Shown here: positions 1 to 10,128 of the stretch, one piece after another
How positions within the stretch are numbered: position 1 is the stretch's first letter
Layout: the number at the start of each line of letters is the position of its first letter
Assembly: GCA_905213265.1 (NCBI GenBank)
Contig: CAJMHR010000014.1
Location: forward strand, 1 to 45,851
DNA: 45,851 bases
Source: an uncultured Collinsella sp.
GTDB taxonomy: Bacteria > Actinomycetota > Coriobacteriia > Coriobacteriales > Coriobacteriaceae
Direction of reading: 5' to 3'
Notes under the pieces: model-generated
Seen by the model: the letters and a program-made list of their open reading frames with translations, nothing else
The model's database searches: none
What the model was told of the DNA's origin: nothing
Program-made: the position numbers and the translations under genes

Positions 1-155
1 GCCGCGCGGCAAGGAGATATATTGCCAGACCGGAGGGGCCCCGTGGGCGGGAATCTGGTCGTACACATTTCCTACACAATGTAAGATCTAACTAACGTTT
101 GCCAGCCGTTAACTACCGCTCGCCGAGCATCTCTTTATATAAGGCAGCCTCATGG
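1..155. other. left-edge non-coding stretch
   Basis: I see no convincing coding sequence here. It lies beyond the 3' end of the minus-strand phosphohexomutase. A short dyad (TAACG/CGTTA, near 92-113) follows that gene but has no T-run, so I do not call it a terminator. A gene reading leftwards out of the window could have its promoter here, but nothing shows this directly. Confidence 0.4.
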
Positions 156-1556
156 TTAAAGCGGATACGTCCCCCTAGCTAAAGCACAGCCAGCATCGAG
201 CAACTCATCACGTTCTTCCACCGAGAACCCCTCGGCGTAGACGCGCACCACTGGTTCGGTCCCGCTAGGACGGACCAGCAGCCACGTGTCATCCTCGAAT
301 GCCAAACGCAAGCCATCCATATGACTAACGTTTTGCGGCACCTTGCCACAAATCGACTTGGGGTTTACGCCCGGCAGCAGGGTTCGTAACGTTTCGGCAT
401 CTTCGGCCTCAAGGCGCAAATCGCGTCGACCGTAACTCGTCTTACCAAAACTATCCTCGAGTTGGTCGACCAGAACGCCCAAAGGCGCGTCCGTCTTTGC
501 CATAAGCTCACACAGAATCAGACAGGCGAGGATTCCATCGCGCTCGGGCATATGCGCGGCGATGCCGATACCACCGGCTTCTTCACCGCCTATGAGGACG
601 CCGCCCTTCTTCATCTCTGCCGCTATATATTTGAAACCGACTGGTTTGACGGTCACGCGGCAGCCAAGCGCCTCGGCAATGCGACGCACGAGCGTCGAAC
701 ACGAAAGATTGACGACGACGCGCCCCTCCAAATTACGAAATTGAACCAAGTCGCCCAAAACGAGCGCCATGATCTGATGCGGATGTATATATCTGCCGCG
801 CTCGTCAACCGCGCCGATACGGTCGGCGTCGCCGTCGGTCACCAGGCCAGCGCAAGCTCCGTCCTCGATAACCGTGCGCTCGCAAGCGTCCACCCAAGGC
901 TCAACGGGGTCGGGGCAGATATCTTCTTGGTCAGACGCCTGCCCGGCGTGAATCTCGTGCACCTCAACGCCAAGCTCGCGCAGCAAGTCGGCTAGATAAC
1001 CCTGGGCTGCGCCGCCCATGGGATCGACAACCACGCGCAGGTGCGCGCCGCGGATGGCTTCGGCATCGACAAACGATGCCACCGCCTGCATATAGTCAGG
1101 AATGATATCCGCGGTGCGATATTGCCCCTCGATCCCCATTGGCTCGGGAGCCATGGTCTCTTCGAGCTCTTCGATGACATCCTGGTTGGCGGTCGAGCCG
1201 TCACCCATGCGAATCTTGAGGCACAGATAACCCTGCGGATGATGGGACCCCGTCACCATGAGCGCGCCGCACGCCTCACCGTCATAAGCCGCCGCCCACG
1301 TAAGGGCAGGGGTCGGAACAGGTCGCGAAGCGAGCACGGCGTCCAGCCCGTGCGCTGCTAGCACGCCCGCCGCAAGCTCAGCGAACTCGCTCGCCAGGGG
1401 CCGGGTGTCGAACCCTATATATACCGTTTTGCCCGGATTGGTCTTTTGCCACAACTCGCCGACGGCATCGGCGATACGGGCAACGTTATCGGCAGTGAAG
1501 TCCTCATCGACGCGAGCGCGCCAACCGTCAGTTCCAAAATGAATTATCGCGCACAC
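156..1556 (-). CDS. phosphoglucomutase/phosphomannomutase family protein
   Basis: Alpha-D-phosphohexomutase, expected to interconvert the 1- and 6-phosphates of a hexose (glucose, mannose or a hexosamine) in the cytoplasm. All four family signatures are visible in order: the N-terminal FGTDGWRA, the phosphoserine loop TGSHHP, the metal loop DGDADR, the sugar loop GGEEAGG and the phosphate-binding RPSGTEP near the C-terminus. The phosphoserine loop is unusual: most members read TASHNP. The start is set at a GTG (1556) with GAGGTG seven bases upstream, which puts the conserved IHFGTDGW at the N-terminus and gives 466 residues, normal for the family. A longer form starting at 1616 has no better support. 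Which sugar it uses cannot be told from the sequence. It is monocistronic, ending without a clear terminator. Confidence 0.9.
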   Translation of the reverse strand: MCAIIHFGTDGWRARVDEDFTADNVARIADAVGELWQKTNPGKTVYIGFDTRPLASEFAELAAGVLAAHGLDAVLASRPVPTPALTWAAAYDGEACGALMVTGSHHPQGYLCLKIRMGDGSTANQDVIEELEETMAPEPMGIEGQYRTADIIPDYMQAVASFVDAEAIRGAHLRVVVDPMGGAAQGYLADLLRELGVEVHEIHAGQASDQEDICPDPVEPWVDACERTVIEDGACAGLVTDGDADRIGAVDERGRYIHPHQIMALVLGDLVQFRNLEGRVVVNLSCSTLVRRIAEALGCRVTVKPVGFKYIAAEMKKGGVLIGGEEAGGIGIAAHMPERDGILACLILCELMAKTDAPLGVLVDQLEDSFGKTSYGRRDLRLEAEDAETLRTLLPGVNPKSICGKVPQNVSHMDGLRLAFEDDTWLLVRPSGTEPVVRVYAEGFSVEERDELLDAGCALARGTYPL

Positions 1557-1679
1557 GCGCAGACACCTCACAGTGTTTGGATCATGGTACGCGTGAGGTA
1601 TACCCGCAACACGCACTCAGCAACCTGCCGGCACCAGCATTCACCATTTGGGCAAATGCTGCCGAGGACATGCAAGCAA

Positions 1680-1709
1680 TAAAAAAACCGCCCCGTATGG
1701 AGCGGTTTT
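1680..1709 (-). terminator. rho-independent terminator after the homocysteine methyltransferase gene
   Basis: Read on the minus strand, an 8-bp stem (AAAACCGC with GCGGTTTT, arms 1702-1709 and 1684-1691) is followed by further T residues. It begins about 6 bp after the stop codon at 1715, so it closes the regulator-methyltransferase operon. Confidence 0.85.
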
Positions 1710-1714
1710 GCCCT

Positions 1715-2608
1715 TTATATATCGAGCGCCTCGGCCATCGCTGCCGTAGTGATTGCCGTGGTTCCACAGCAACTGCCCACCATTGCGGCGCCGGCATGTC
1801 TCCATTCGATGCATGCGCGCGCGAAAGCTTCGGGATTCTCGTGCCATACGGGGCCATCCTGAGTCTGGACCGGATCGCCTACGTTGGGACGCACCGTAAC
1901 GGGAGTAGTCGCCGATGCAACCATCCTGGGCACCGCCGCATTCGCGGCCGCAAGCGAACAGCAATTAACACCAACCGAGTTTGCGCCGTGTTTTTCGGCG
2001 TACAAAACGGCTGCCTCGATGTTGAGGCCATCGCCCAACAGGTCGCCTTTATCGTCAACGACAAAACTCACCAGAACAGGCATGCCATCGGCGGCATCTC
2101 GGGCGCCGGCAAGCATGGGCTGCAAATTACGGATAGACGTCACCGTCTCGATCAACAGACCGTCAACGCCGGCGTTGAGCAAGGCGTGCGCCTGTTCGCG
2201 CGCAATGCCTCGGATTTCACGATACTCGGCAGAGTCCTCGGCAAACCACTCAATACCGATCGGGCCCATCGAGCCTAGCAGCAGCTGAGGGTGCGCCTGG
2301 CGGGCATCGTCGACGGCCCCGCGATTGACCTCCGCCACGGACGGCGCAATCTGGTCGTGCTTGAGGGCATAGCTCGATGCCTGAAAGGTGTTGGTAATGA
2401 GCACCTGCGCGCCAGCGGCGACATACAAGCGATGGATACGAGAAACGGTCTGCGGCTCCGCCAGATTCCAAAACGCCGGTGGAATGTCGGCGGCATCGTA
2501 CTCACTCAACAGAACACTGCCCATGGGGCCCTGCGCCAACAAGGTCTCGCTCGACAAGCGGCGCGCAAGTTCCTCGGCACCAAAGCGGTTGTAATAACTC
2601 GTATCCAT
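1715..2608 (-). CDS. mmuM: homocysteine S-methyltransferase
   Basis: Single-domain, zinc-dependent homocysteine S-methyltransferase of 297 residues, probably making methionine from homocysteine with S-methylmethionine or S-adenosylmethionine as donor. The N-terminal GPMGSVL loop, the VNCCS motif and the C-terminal GSCCGT motif supply the three cysteines that bind zinc in this family. It lacks the cobalamin and folate modules of MetH, so it fits the MmuM type. The start ATG at 2608 lies 10 bp after the stop of the upstream metal-dependent regulator, so the two are probably co-transcribed. The choice of methyl donor is inferred from the family. Confidence 0.9.
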   Translation of the reverse strand: MDTSYYNRFGAEELARRLSSETLLAQGPMGSVLLSEYDAADIPPAFWNLAEPQTVSRIHRLYVAAGAQVLITNTFQASSYALKHDQIAPSVAEVNRGAVDDARQAHPQLLLGSMGPIGIEWFAEDSAEYREIRGIAREQAHALLNAGVDGLLIETVTSIRNLQPMLAGARDAADGMPVLVSFVVDDKGDLLGDGLNIEAAVLYAEKHGANSVGVNCCSLAAANAAVPRMVASATTPVTVRPNVGDPVQTQDGPVWHENPEAFARACIEWRHAGAAMVGSCCGTTAITTAAMAEALDI

Positions 2609-2618
2609 ATATATCCCG

Positions 2619-3041
2619 CTATTCCTCGACGCTGATTCCCTGCTTTTCGAGATAGGCGAGCCAACGGCTCATCGTGTCCTCGGATAGCGCATGCTCCATC
2701 ATGCAGGCCTCGGAATCGGCTCGCTCAAATTCGACACCGAGCTCCTGAACCAAAAACGTGCGGATGAGGCGATGACGGTACCAGATAGCCGTACCAACCT
2801 CGCGGCCGCGATCGGTCAGGATCACCTTGCCGTAGTGCGATTGCTCGACAAGCTCGGATGCCTTGAGAGCCGAAACCGCTTTATTGACCGATGCCTTGGA
2901 GACGCCAAGGCGCTGCGCGATGTCGACCGATCGAACGCCGTTGGTTTCCCCCTCTTCGCTTTCAATGCGAACCATGCACTCCAAGTAGTCTTCGTTCGCC
3001 ACCGTCAGATGTAGTTCGCGCGAGCTATTTGTCGTATCCAT
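2619..3041 (-). CDS. DtxR/MntR-family metal-dependent transcriptional regulator
   Basis: 140-residue regulator with an N-terminal winged helix (about residues 10-75, recognition region RLGVSKASVNKAV) and a helical metal-binding and dimerisation domain; there is no C-terminal SH3 domain. Likely metal ligands are E17/D18/E21, H90 and the motif C113-x2-E116-H117. The cysteine in that motif resembles DtxR/IdeR (iron) more than Bacillus MntR (Glu there), but metal preference cannot be settled by eye. ATG 3041 is preferred over the ATG at 3062 because the family core starts soon after it and GGA lies just upstream. A perfect 18-bp palindrome in the divergent promoter region (3096-3113) is a plausible operator. 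Confidence 0.88.
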   Translation of the reverse strand: MDTTNSSRELHLTVANEDYLECMVRIESEEGETNGVRSVDIAQRLGVSKASVNKAVSALKASELVEQSHYGKVILTDRGREVGTAIWYRHRLIRTFLVQELGVEFERADSEACMMEHALSEDTMSRWLAYLEKQGISVEE

Positions 3042-3095
3042 GATCTTCCGTCCCTTCTGCATTCAATGGCTGATTCTACCCCATCCAAGCGTCGT

Positions 3096-3113
3096 GGTAT
3101 GCCGTGGCATACC
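3096..3113. promoter_or_regulatory. 18-bp perfect palindrome, candidate operator
   Basis: GGTATGCC-GT-GGCATACC lies between the divergent regulator (start 3041) and pepT (start 3162). An extended -10-like TGCTAGAGT (3115-3123) abuts it on the pepT side. Position and symmetry suggest a binding site for the DtxR-like protein. It does not match the DtxR (TTAGGTTAG) or MntR consensus sequences I know, so assigning it to that regulator is an inference. Confidence 0.5.
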
Positions 3114-3161
3114 GTGCTAGAGTTCTTGTTGCACACGACGACCAAGATTGGAGCGGTCTTT

Positions 3162-4409
3162 ATGGAAAACACCACCACGAGCCCCGATGTCCTCGAACGC
3201 TTTTTGCGCTACGTCCAGATCAACACGCAGTCCGAGGATGCAAACTGCGACCAGGTACCCTCGAGCGCCGTTCAGTTTGACCTTGCCAACGTGCTGGCTG
3301 AAGAGCTGCGCGAGCTTGGTGCGGAAGATGCCCACGTGACCGAGCACGCCTATGTCTGCGCGCATATCCCCGCAAGTGCGGGCGCTGAGGACAAGCCCGC
3401 CCTGGGCCTGATCGCCCATCTCGACACCACCGAAGTTGCACCGGGCGCCGGCGTGAAGCCGCACATCGTGCACTACGAAGGCGGCAACCTGGTCTGCGGC
3501 ACGGTTGACGGTAAACCCGTTGCCATGAGTACCGCCAAGCTTCCCGCCCTGAATGACCTCGCGGGTGAGGACCTGGTCTGCAGCGACGGCACCACGCTGC
3601 TGGGCGCAGACGACAAGGCAGGCGTCGCCGAGATCATGTCGCTTGTCGCGCGTATCGCTCAGGACCCTTCTCTGCCCCATCCCGCACTCGGCATTTGCTT
3701 CTGCCCTGACGAGGAGATCGGCCACGGAGCCGAGCTGTTGGATATCGATACCTTTGGCTGCAAGTACGCCTACACGGTCGACGGCGGCCCCATCGGCGAG
3801 CTTGAGTGGGAGTGCTTTAACGCCGCCGAGGCGACCGTCCGCTTTGAGGGCCAGTCCATCCACCCCGGCGACGCTAAGGGTCGTATGGTCAACGCAGGCA
3901 ATCTGTTCTGCGACTTCAACGCGTTGCTCCCCTACGTGCAGCGCCCGGAGTATACGGAAGGCTACGAGGGCTTTTATCACCTTGAGGGTGTATCTGCGAC
4001 CGTCGATCACGCCACAGCGCGCTATATCGTCCGCGACCATGACGCCGCCAAGTTCCAGCAGAAACTCGACCTTATTGATGCCGCCGCCTCGATGCTCAAC
4101 CAGCGTCTGGGTGAGGAGCGTGTGACGGTCGAGATTAAGCAGCAGTATCGAAATATGGCCGAGATCGTTCGTGACTATCCCGAGCTTATTGATGTTGCCA
4201 AGGAAGCCTACCTTGCCTGCGGCGTTGAGCCCCAAGTGCTGCCGATTCGCGGCGGCACCGACGGCGCGCAGCTGTCGTTCCGCGGTCTGCCCTGCCCCAA
4301 CCTTTCCACCGGCGGCTATTGCTACCACGGCGTCAACGAGTTCGTCCCGGTCAGTTCGCTCGTCAAGATGACCGATGTGCTCCAGGAGCTCGTCGCCCGC
4401 TTTGCATAA
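3162..4409 (+). CDS. pepT: peptidase T (tripeptide aminopeptidase)
   Basis: M20B metallopeptidase that removes the N-terminal residue of tripeptides in the cytoplasm. The 415-residue protein has the metal and catalytic signatures of the family in order: AHLDTTE (H86, D88), GADDKAG, PDEEIGHG (the Glu pair), GQSIHPGDAKG in the dimerisation domain, and a C-terminal RGGTDGAQLS followed by YCYHGVNEF with the last ligand His. ATG 3162 is chosen because GGAG lies about 9 bases upstream and the family core starts right after it; the reading frame extends to 3066 without support. It stands alone, divergent from the metal regulator, and ends at a strong terminator. Confidence 0.95.
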   Translation: MENTTTSPDVLERFLRYVQINTQSEDANCDQVPSSAVQFDLANVLAEELRELGAEDAHVTEHAYVCAHIPASAGAEDKPALGLIAHLDTTEVAPGAGVKPHIVHYEGGNLVCGTVDGKPVAMSTAKLPALNDLAGEDLVCSDGTTLLGADDKAGVAEIMSLVARIAQDPSLPHPALGICFCPDEEIGHGAELLDIDTFGCKYAYTVDGGPIGELEWECFNAAEATVRFEGQSIHPGDAKGRMVNAGNLFCDFNALLPYVQRPEYTEGYEGFYHLEGVSATVDHATARYIVRDHDAAKFQQKLDLIDAAASMLNQRLGEERVTVEIKQQYRNMAEIVRDYPELIDVAKEAYLACGVEPQVLPIRGGTDGAQLSFRGLPCPNLSTGGYCYHGVNEFVPVSSLVKMTDVLQELVARFA

Positions 4410-4435
4410 GCCTGGCTGCACAAGTCCGAAAGACG

Positions 4436-4475
4436 AATCGCCCCGTCCTCAACCGAGAACGGGGCGATTTTTTTG
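4436..4475 (+). terminator. rho-independent terminator of pepT
   Basis: Eleven-bp stem AATCGCCCCGT / ACGGGGCGATT (4436-4446 and 4459-4469) followed by an uninterrupted T-run, 27 bp after the pepT stop codon. Confidence 0.93.
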
Positions 4476-4592
4476 CTGCAATGTGAACAGGTTGACGCAC
4501 GCCAGCCTCTTAACGCAAGGAGTGTCCCAAACTGCCGGCACAAAAGGAACGTCCCCAAGTGCCAAGTGTTCCGGCAACGCCGATGTTTTGGC

Positions 4593-4742
4593 GCGGACAG
4601 CGAAAACCCGCCAGAGCGAGCAAGGTGCCTTGAAACGAGGTGGCATTGATCTTTTGATCATGCCGCCGAAGTTGAAAGGCAGATTGCCGCTCGGGCGGGT
4701 TTGCAGCGTCAACTGGTTACGCGGTTTGGTAAAACCGCGTAA
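4593..4742 (+). repeat. structured 150-bp element, copy A
   Basis: First of three copies. Outer stem 4604-4618 with 4688-4702 (14 of 15 paired); then a bulged A, the invariant GCAA/TTGC pairing, a GG/GA internal loop, the stem TGCCTT/AAGGCA, and an apical hairpin closed by GATC-TTTT-GATC. A separate 11-bp hairpin with a GGTA loop ends it (4717-4742). The last base is 2 bp from the LCP gene stop codon. Upstream (about 4530-4592) is looser sequence with GGAAC/GTTCC pairing and the words AACGTCCCC and CAACGCCGATG, shared with the other copies. The strand is given as the one on which all copies align; which strand is transcribed is unknown. Confidence 0.8.
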
Positions 4743-4744
4743 CT

Positions 4745-5980
4745 CTAGTAGTTGGCTTCGTAGCCGTTGCCGTCGCCGGTGGGCTCTTCGTAGTAGTCCG
4801 AATCGCTCGAATCGCTTGAGTCATCGGAATCGTCAGAGCTGACCGATGAGGTTGCGGTACCGTTTGCGTAGTCGTCAGACGTGTTGTTGTTCAGGTCGCC
4901 GATCGTAGAGCTGGAACCGTCGGAAAGACCCATGGTGTTGGGACCCTTGGGATCCTTGCCGGCATCGACGCGCTCCATCATTTCCTTGAGCTCGTCCTCG
5001 TAGACAAAGACGTAGCTCACACCGTCGATCATGGTGCTGTCGTCGGCATACGAGGGCAGGTTGGCCGAGTAGATGCCGTCGACATCCATACCGCGCATGG
5101 CATTGACCGTAGCCACGATATCCTGAACGCTCATATCGGTCACGAGCATATCGGACAGCGAATTAACCAGGCCAAAGATCTTCGTGGCATCGAAGTTATT
5201 GAGAATCTGGTTGGCAAGGGCGCCAAGCACCTGACGCTGGTGGCGCATGCGCGTGTAGTCGCCGTCGGCATAGGTGTAGCGGCAGCGGGCATAGGTAAGG
5301 GCGGTGGCGCCGTCCATATGCTGCTGACCAGCGGTAATCTTAATATCCAGGTGCTCGGGGTCGTCAACATCATCGGTTGCGTTAATGTCGATACCGCCAA
5401 CCGAATCAATCAGCGCCTGCATACCGTCGAAGCTGACCTCGGCATAGTGGGAAATCTGAACACCGCACAGCTCGTTGACCGCCTCGACCATGGCCTCGGC
5501 GCCGCCAACGGTATGGCAGGCGTTGATCTTCATGGTCTCGCCCTTGTACTCGACCTTGGTGTCGCGCGGAACGGAAATGAGCGTCGCCTGCTTTTGCGTG
5601 GGGTCGATGCGTGCCAGGATAATCGAGTCGGCACGATACGTATCCTCGCCCGGACGGCCGTCGGTGCCAAGAAGCAGCACGTAGAACGGATCCTTTGCCT
5701 CATCGGTGTCAACCAGAACCCGACGCAGATTGTCGGTAATGACATTAGAATCGCCGAGCTTGCCCATAATGGTGGCAAACCACAGGCCGGCAGCGGTAGT
5801 GGCACTCAGCAGCACGCCAAGCACGACAATGAGCGCGACGTGACGAATCGTGTGGCTACGACGACGTTGACGAGCGCGCTCGGAATAGCGAGCCACGTTA
5901 TCGCGACTGTAGATCTTGGCCTGCGCACCAGTTGAGGGTCTTCGGGCGGTGGTATCCGCGAGGGGCTTTTTATTAAACAT
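4745..5980 (-). CDS. LytR-CpsA-Psr (LCP) family cell-wall glycopolymer ligase
   Basis: Membrane-anchored LCP protein, 411 residues, expected to transfer undecaprenyl-phosphate-linked glycopolymers onto peptidoglycan outside the membrane. It has a short basic cytoplasmic N-terminus, one transmembrane segment (about 46-68), the LCP catalytic domain (about 95-250, with LLGTDGR, RADSIILARID, SVPRDTKV and a late YTRMRHQRQ arginine motif), and a C-terminal tail of about 45 residues that is almost entirely Ser, Asp and Glu. ATG 5980 follows an ACAGGT site. A TTG at 5986 is a weaker alternative. It begins 12 bp after murA ends, so both probably form an envelope operon. The structured element A abuts its 3' end. 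Confidence 0.93.
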   Translation of the reverse strand: MFNKKPLADTTARRPSTGAQAKIYSRDNVARYSERARQRRRSHTIRHVALIVVLGVLLSATTAAGLWFATIMGKLGDSNVITDNLRRVLVDTDEAKDPFYVLLLGTDGRPGEDTYRADSIILARIDPTQKQATLISVPRDTKVEYKGETMKINACHTVGGAEAMVEAVNELCGVQISHYAEVSFDGMQALIDSVGGIDINATDDVDDPEHLDIKITAGQQHMDGATALTYARCRYTYADGDYTRMRHQRQVLGALANQILNNFDATKIFGLVNSLSDMLVTDMSVQDIVATVNAMRGMDVDGIYSANLPSYADDSTMIDGVSYVFVYEDELKEMMERVDAGKDPKGPNTMGLSDGSSSTIGDLNNNTSDDYANGTATSSVSSDDSDDSSDSSDSDYYEEPTGDGNGYEANY

Positions 5981-5992
5981 AGGCAACCTGTA

Positions 5993-7276
5993 TTAGTAGA
6001 TGACGGGATCGGGGACGGTAGCATGCTCGACATGCGCGCCGAGCGCCTGCAGCTTTTCGACAAACTGCTCGTAGCCGCGCTTGATGTGATGGATGGCCGA
6101 AACCTCGGTCGTCCCGTCGGCGATCAAGCCCGCTACGACGAGGGCCGCTCCGCCACGCAGATCGGGCGAGGTAACCTGTGCACCCGAGAAGCCCTTGACG
6201 CCATGAATCATGGCATGATGGCTCTCGATACGAATGTCGGCACCCATGCGCACCAGCTCAGAGGCAAACATAAAGCGATTCTCGAAGATGTTTTCGGTAA
6301 TAACGGAACTGCCGTCGGCAAGGGCGGAGAGCACCATAATCTGCGCCTGCATGTCGGTCGGGAAACCGGGAAACGGAAGCGTCTGGATGTCGACCGGCTT
6401 GATACGCTCGGCACGGTTCACATGGACGCCATCTTCGACGCGCTCGCAGTCGATACCCATGAGCTCCATCTTCTTGAGCACCATGCCCAAGTGAATGGGG
6501 CAAAAACCCGTGACGTCGACACCGCGATCGTCGGCCATCAACGCACCGGCAACGATAAAGGTACCGGCCTCGATGCGGTCGCCCACCACGCGATGGGTAA
6601 CGGGATGGAGCTCTTCCACGCCTTCGATAGTCACGACGGGCGTACCGGCGCCGACAATCTTGGCGCCCATCTCGTTGAGCATGTTAGCGAGATCGACGAT
6701 CTCGGGCTCGCGGGCGGCATTATCGATAACCGTGGTGCCCTGTGCGCGCACAGAGGCCATGATGAGGTTCTCGGTCGCACCGACGCTGGCGAACTCGAGC
6801 GTGACGGTGGTACCGCGCAGACCTTGGGGCGCATTAGCGTTGATGTAACCGTGGGCGGTATCGAACTCAACGCCCAGGGCCTCAAGACCAAGAATGTGCA
6901 TATCGATCTTGCGAGCACCCAGGTTGCAGCCGCCCGGCATGGCAATTTTGGCGCGATGGAAGCGGCCCAGCAGGGGTCCCATGACGGCGGTGGAAGCGCG
7001 CATCTTGGCAACGAGCTCGTAGGGGGCCTCCCATGAATCGACCTGAGAGGTATCAATCTCGAGCGTGTGCTCGTCGAGAACATCGATCGTAGCGCCCATG
7101 CCTTTGAGCACCTTGCCCATCACGTGGACATCGGAAATATCGGGCACGTTCTGCAGCGTCGTCTTGCCCGGCGCCAGAAGCGTTGCCGCCATGAGTTTGA
7201 GCGCGGAGTTCTTGGCGCCCGAAACGGGCACGGAGCCTCCGATGGCGTGGCCACCCTCAACGCGGATAATATCCAA
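5993..7276 (-). CDS. murA: UDP-N-acetylglucosamine 1-carboxyvinyltransferase
   Basis: First committed step of peptidoglycan synthesis: transfers enolpyruvate from PEP to UDP-GlcNAc in the cytoplasm. The 427-residue length is normal. SGAKNSALK gives the conserved K22/N23 pair, and the PGGC loop carries the catalytic cysteine (C117), so the enzyme should be fosfomycin-sensitive in principle. The start is a TTG (7276) behind AGGGTAGACC; no in-frame ATG is near, and the protein begins as the family does (DIIRVEGG). It lies directly downstream of the ATP synthase operon but is separated from it by a strong terminator, so it probably has its own promoter within 7277-7364. Confidence 0.95.
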   Translation of the reverse strand: MDIIRVEGGHAIGGSVPVSGAKNSALKLMAATLLAPGKTTLQNVPDISDVHVMGKVLKGMGATIDVLDEHTLEIDTSQVDSWEAPYELVAKMRASTAVMGPLLGRFHRAKIAMPGGCNLGARKIDMHILGLEALGVEFDTAHGYINANAPQGLRGTTVTLEFASVGATENLIMASVRAQGTTVIDNAAREPEIVDLANMLNEMGAKIVGAGTPVVTIEGVEELHPVTHRVVGDRIEAGTFIVAGALMADDRGVDVTGFCPIHLGMVLKKMELMGIDCERVEDGVHVNRAERIKPVDIQTLPFPGFPTDMQAQIMVLSALADGSSVITENIFENRFMFASELVRMGADIRIESHHAMIHGVKGFSGAQVTSPDLRGGAALVVAGLIADGTTEVSAIHHIKRGYEQFVEKLQALGAHVEHATVPDPVIY

Positions 7277-7289
7277 GGTCTACCCTTTC

Positions 7290-7328
7290 AAAAAGCATGC
7301 CCGGGGTGGCTGGGCCATCCCGGGCATG
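7290..7328 (-). terminator. rho-independent terminator of the ATP synthase operon
   Basis: On the minus strand, the 10-bp stem CATGCCCGGG / CCCGGGCATG (arms 7319-7328 and 7296-7305) is followed by CTTTTT. It sits between the atpC stop codon (7365) and the murA start (7276). Confidence 0.9.
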
Positions 7329-7364
7329 ATGTGTTCGCAAATGGTCGAACGCTAAATCGTTTGA

Positions 7365-7757
7365 CTATTGGGCAAGCTTGAGCTTACACCATGCGATTTC
7401 ATTATAGAGGTAGGCGCGGCGTGCATCATCCTCCGACAAATTACCCAGCTTCTCTTCAAAACCTTGAATATCAGCTTTAAGCTTGTCGGCATCGACGGTC
7501 GCCAAATCGCAAGCGCGCTCGGCGAGAACGGTCACGACATCGTCCGCAACCTGGGCATAGCCGCCGGCCACGGCAAACGTGTGGTCGACAGTGCCCATGG
7601 CCTTATCGGAAACGCGAACGTAACCGCGGTCGATCGTGCAGATCTCGCTGGAGTGAGCAGGCAGAACGCCAAACTCGCCATCCGTGGACGGAATCGACAC
7701 AAACGCAGCGTCGCCCTCATAGGCGCAGCTCACGGGGCACACGATGCGGATACGCAT
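7365..7757 (-). CDS. atpC: F-type ATP synthase epsilon subunit
   Basis: Epsilon subunit of the F1 central stalk, 130 residues, which couples rotation and restrains ATP hydrolysis. The N-terminal beta-sandwich is recognisable by DGEFGVLPAHSS and FAVAGGYAQV; a C-terminal helical hairpin follows (about 85-130). It is the last gene of the atp operon, 3 bp after atpD, and ends before a strong terminator. The N-terminus MRIRIVCP is typical of the family. Confidence 0.95.
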   Translation of the reverse strand: MRIRIVCPVSCAYEGDAAFVSIPSTDGEFGVLPAHSSEICTIDRGYVRVSDKAMGTVDHTFAVAGGYAQVADDVVTVLAERACDLATVDADKLKADIQGFEEKLGNLSEDDARRAYLYNEIAWCKLKLAQ

Positions 7758-7760
7758 AAC

Positions 7761-9214
<1,454 letters not shown>

Positions 9215-9215
<1 letters not shown>

Positions 9216-10123
9216 TACTGTTCCTCCAATGCTGAGGCTCCGCCGACGATCTCGTTAATCTCGGTCGTGATCGAAGCCTGGCGCACGCGACTATACGTGC
9301 GGGTAAGGGTCGAGATGATCGCGGTGGCGTTTTCCGTCGCGGAGTGCATGGCCTTGCGGCGTGCACCCTGCTCGGCAGCCGCCGAATCGATCAGGGCCTG
9401 GTAGATGACCGTCAGGATATAAGACGGCACAAGCTTGCCGAGAACATGCTCGGGAGAGGGCACGAACTCGAACGTGGACGAGATGCGCTTAGGGGCGTCG
9501 GTCTCGTTCTTACGCGGACCGTGGGCCATAGCGATCATCTCGGGGTCGAGCGGCAACAGATGCTCGACGCGAAGCTCCTGATCCACGCGGTTCTTGGCGT
9601 GGTGGTAGACAAGCTCGACACGGTCAAGCTCACCGGCACGATACGCATCGCAGATATGAGAGGAGATCATGCGGGCCTGATTGAAATCGGGCTCAGAGGA
9701 GTTGCCCTCAAAGTGCATGACAACGTTTGCGCGGTCACGGAAATACGTGGCCGGCTTACGCCCGCACGCGATGATCTCGTATTCGATGCCGTCGTTCGCC
9801 CAAGAAGCGGCGAGCTTTTCGGCCGTGCGCTCCACCGTCGTATTGAAACCGCCGGCAAGGCCGCGGTCCGAGGCAATAACGACAATCAGGCCATGCTTGA
9901 CGCTCTCATGCTTCTGCAGCATGGGATCGGTGCCCGAACAGGAGGCGTCGCCGGCGACCGTCAACATGACGTCGGTCAGCGCCTCCTTATAGGGCTCGGC
10001 CTGCTTGGAGCGATCGAGGGCACGACGAATCTTGGCCGTAGAGACCATCTCCATCGTGCGCGTGATCTGCTTGGTCGTGGTAACCGAGGAGATTCGCTTC
10101 TTAATGTCGCGAAGGTTGGCCAT
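9215..10123 (-). CDS. atpG: F-type ATP synthase gamma subunit
   Basis: Rotating central-stalk subunit, 302 residues. The terminal coiled-coil helices are clear: N-terminal ANLRDIKKRI...TKQITRTMEMV and C-terminal RQASITTEINEIVGG, the two most conserved regions of the family. The start follows GAGGAG, which overlaps the end of atpA. It ends with the TAATG junction to atpD. Confidence 0.96.
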
Positions 10124-10128
10124 GGGGC

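Noticed and set aside
3117..4421. 434-codon minus-strand frame
   Set aside because: Antisense to pepT, which has its full catalytic motif set.
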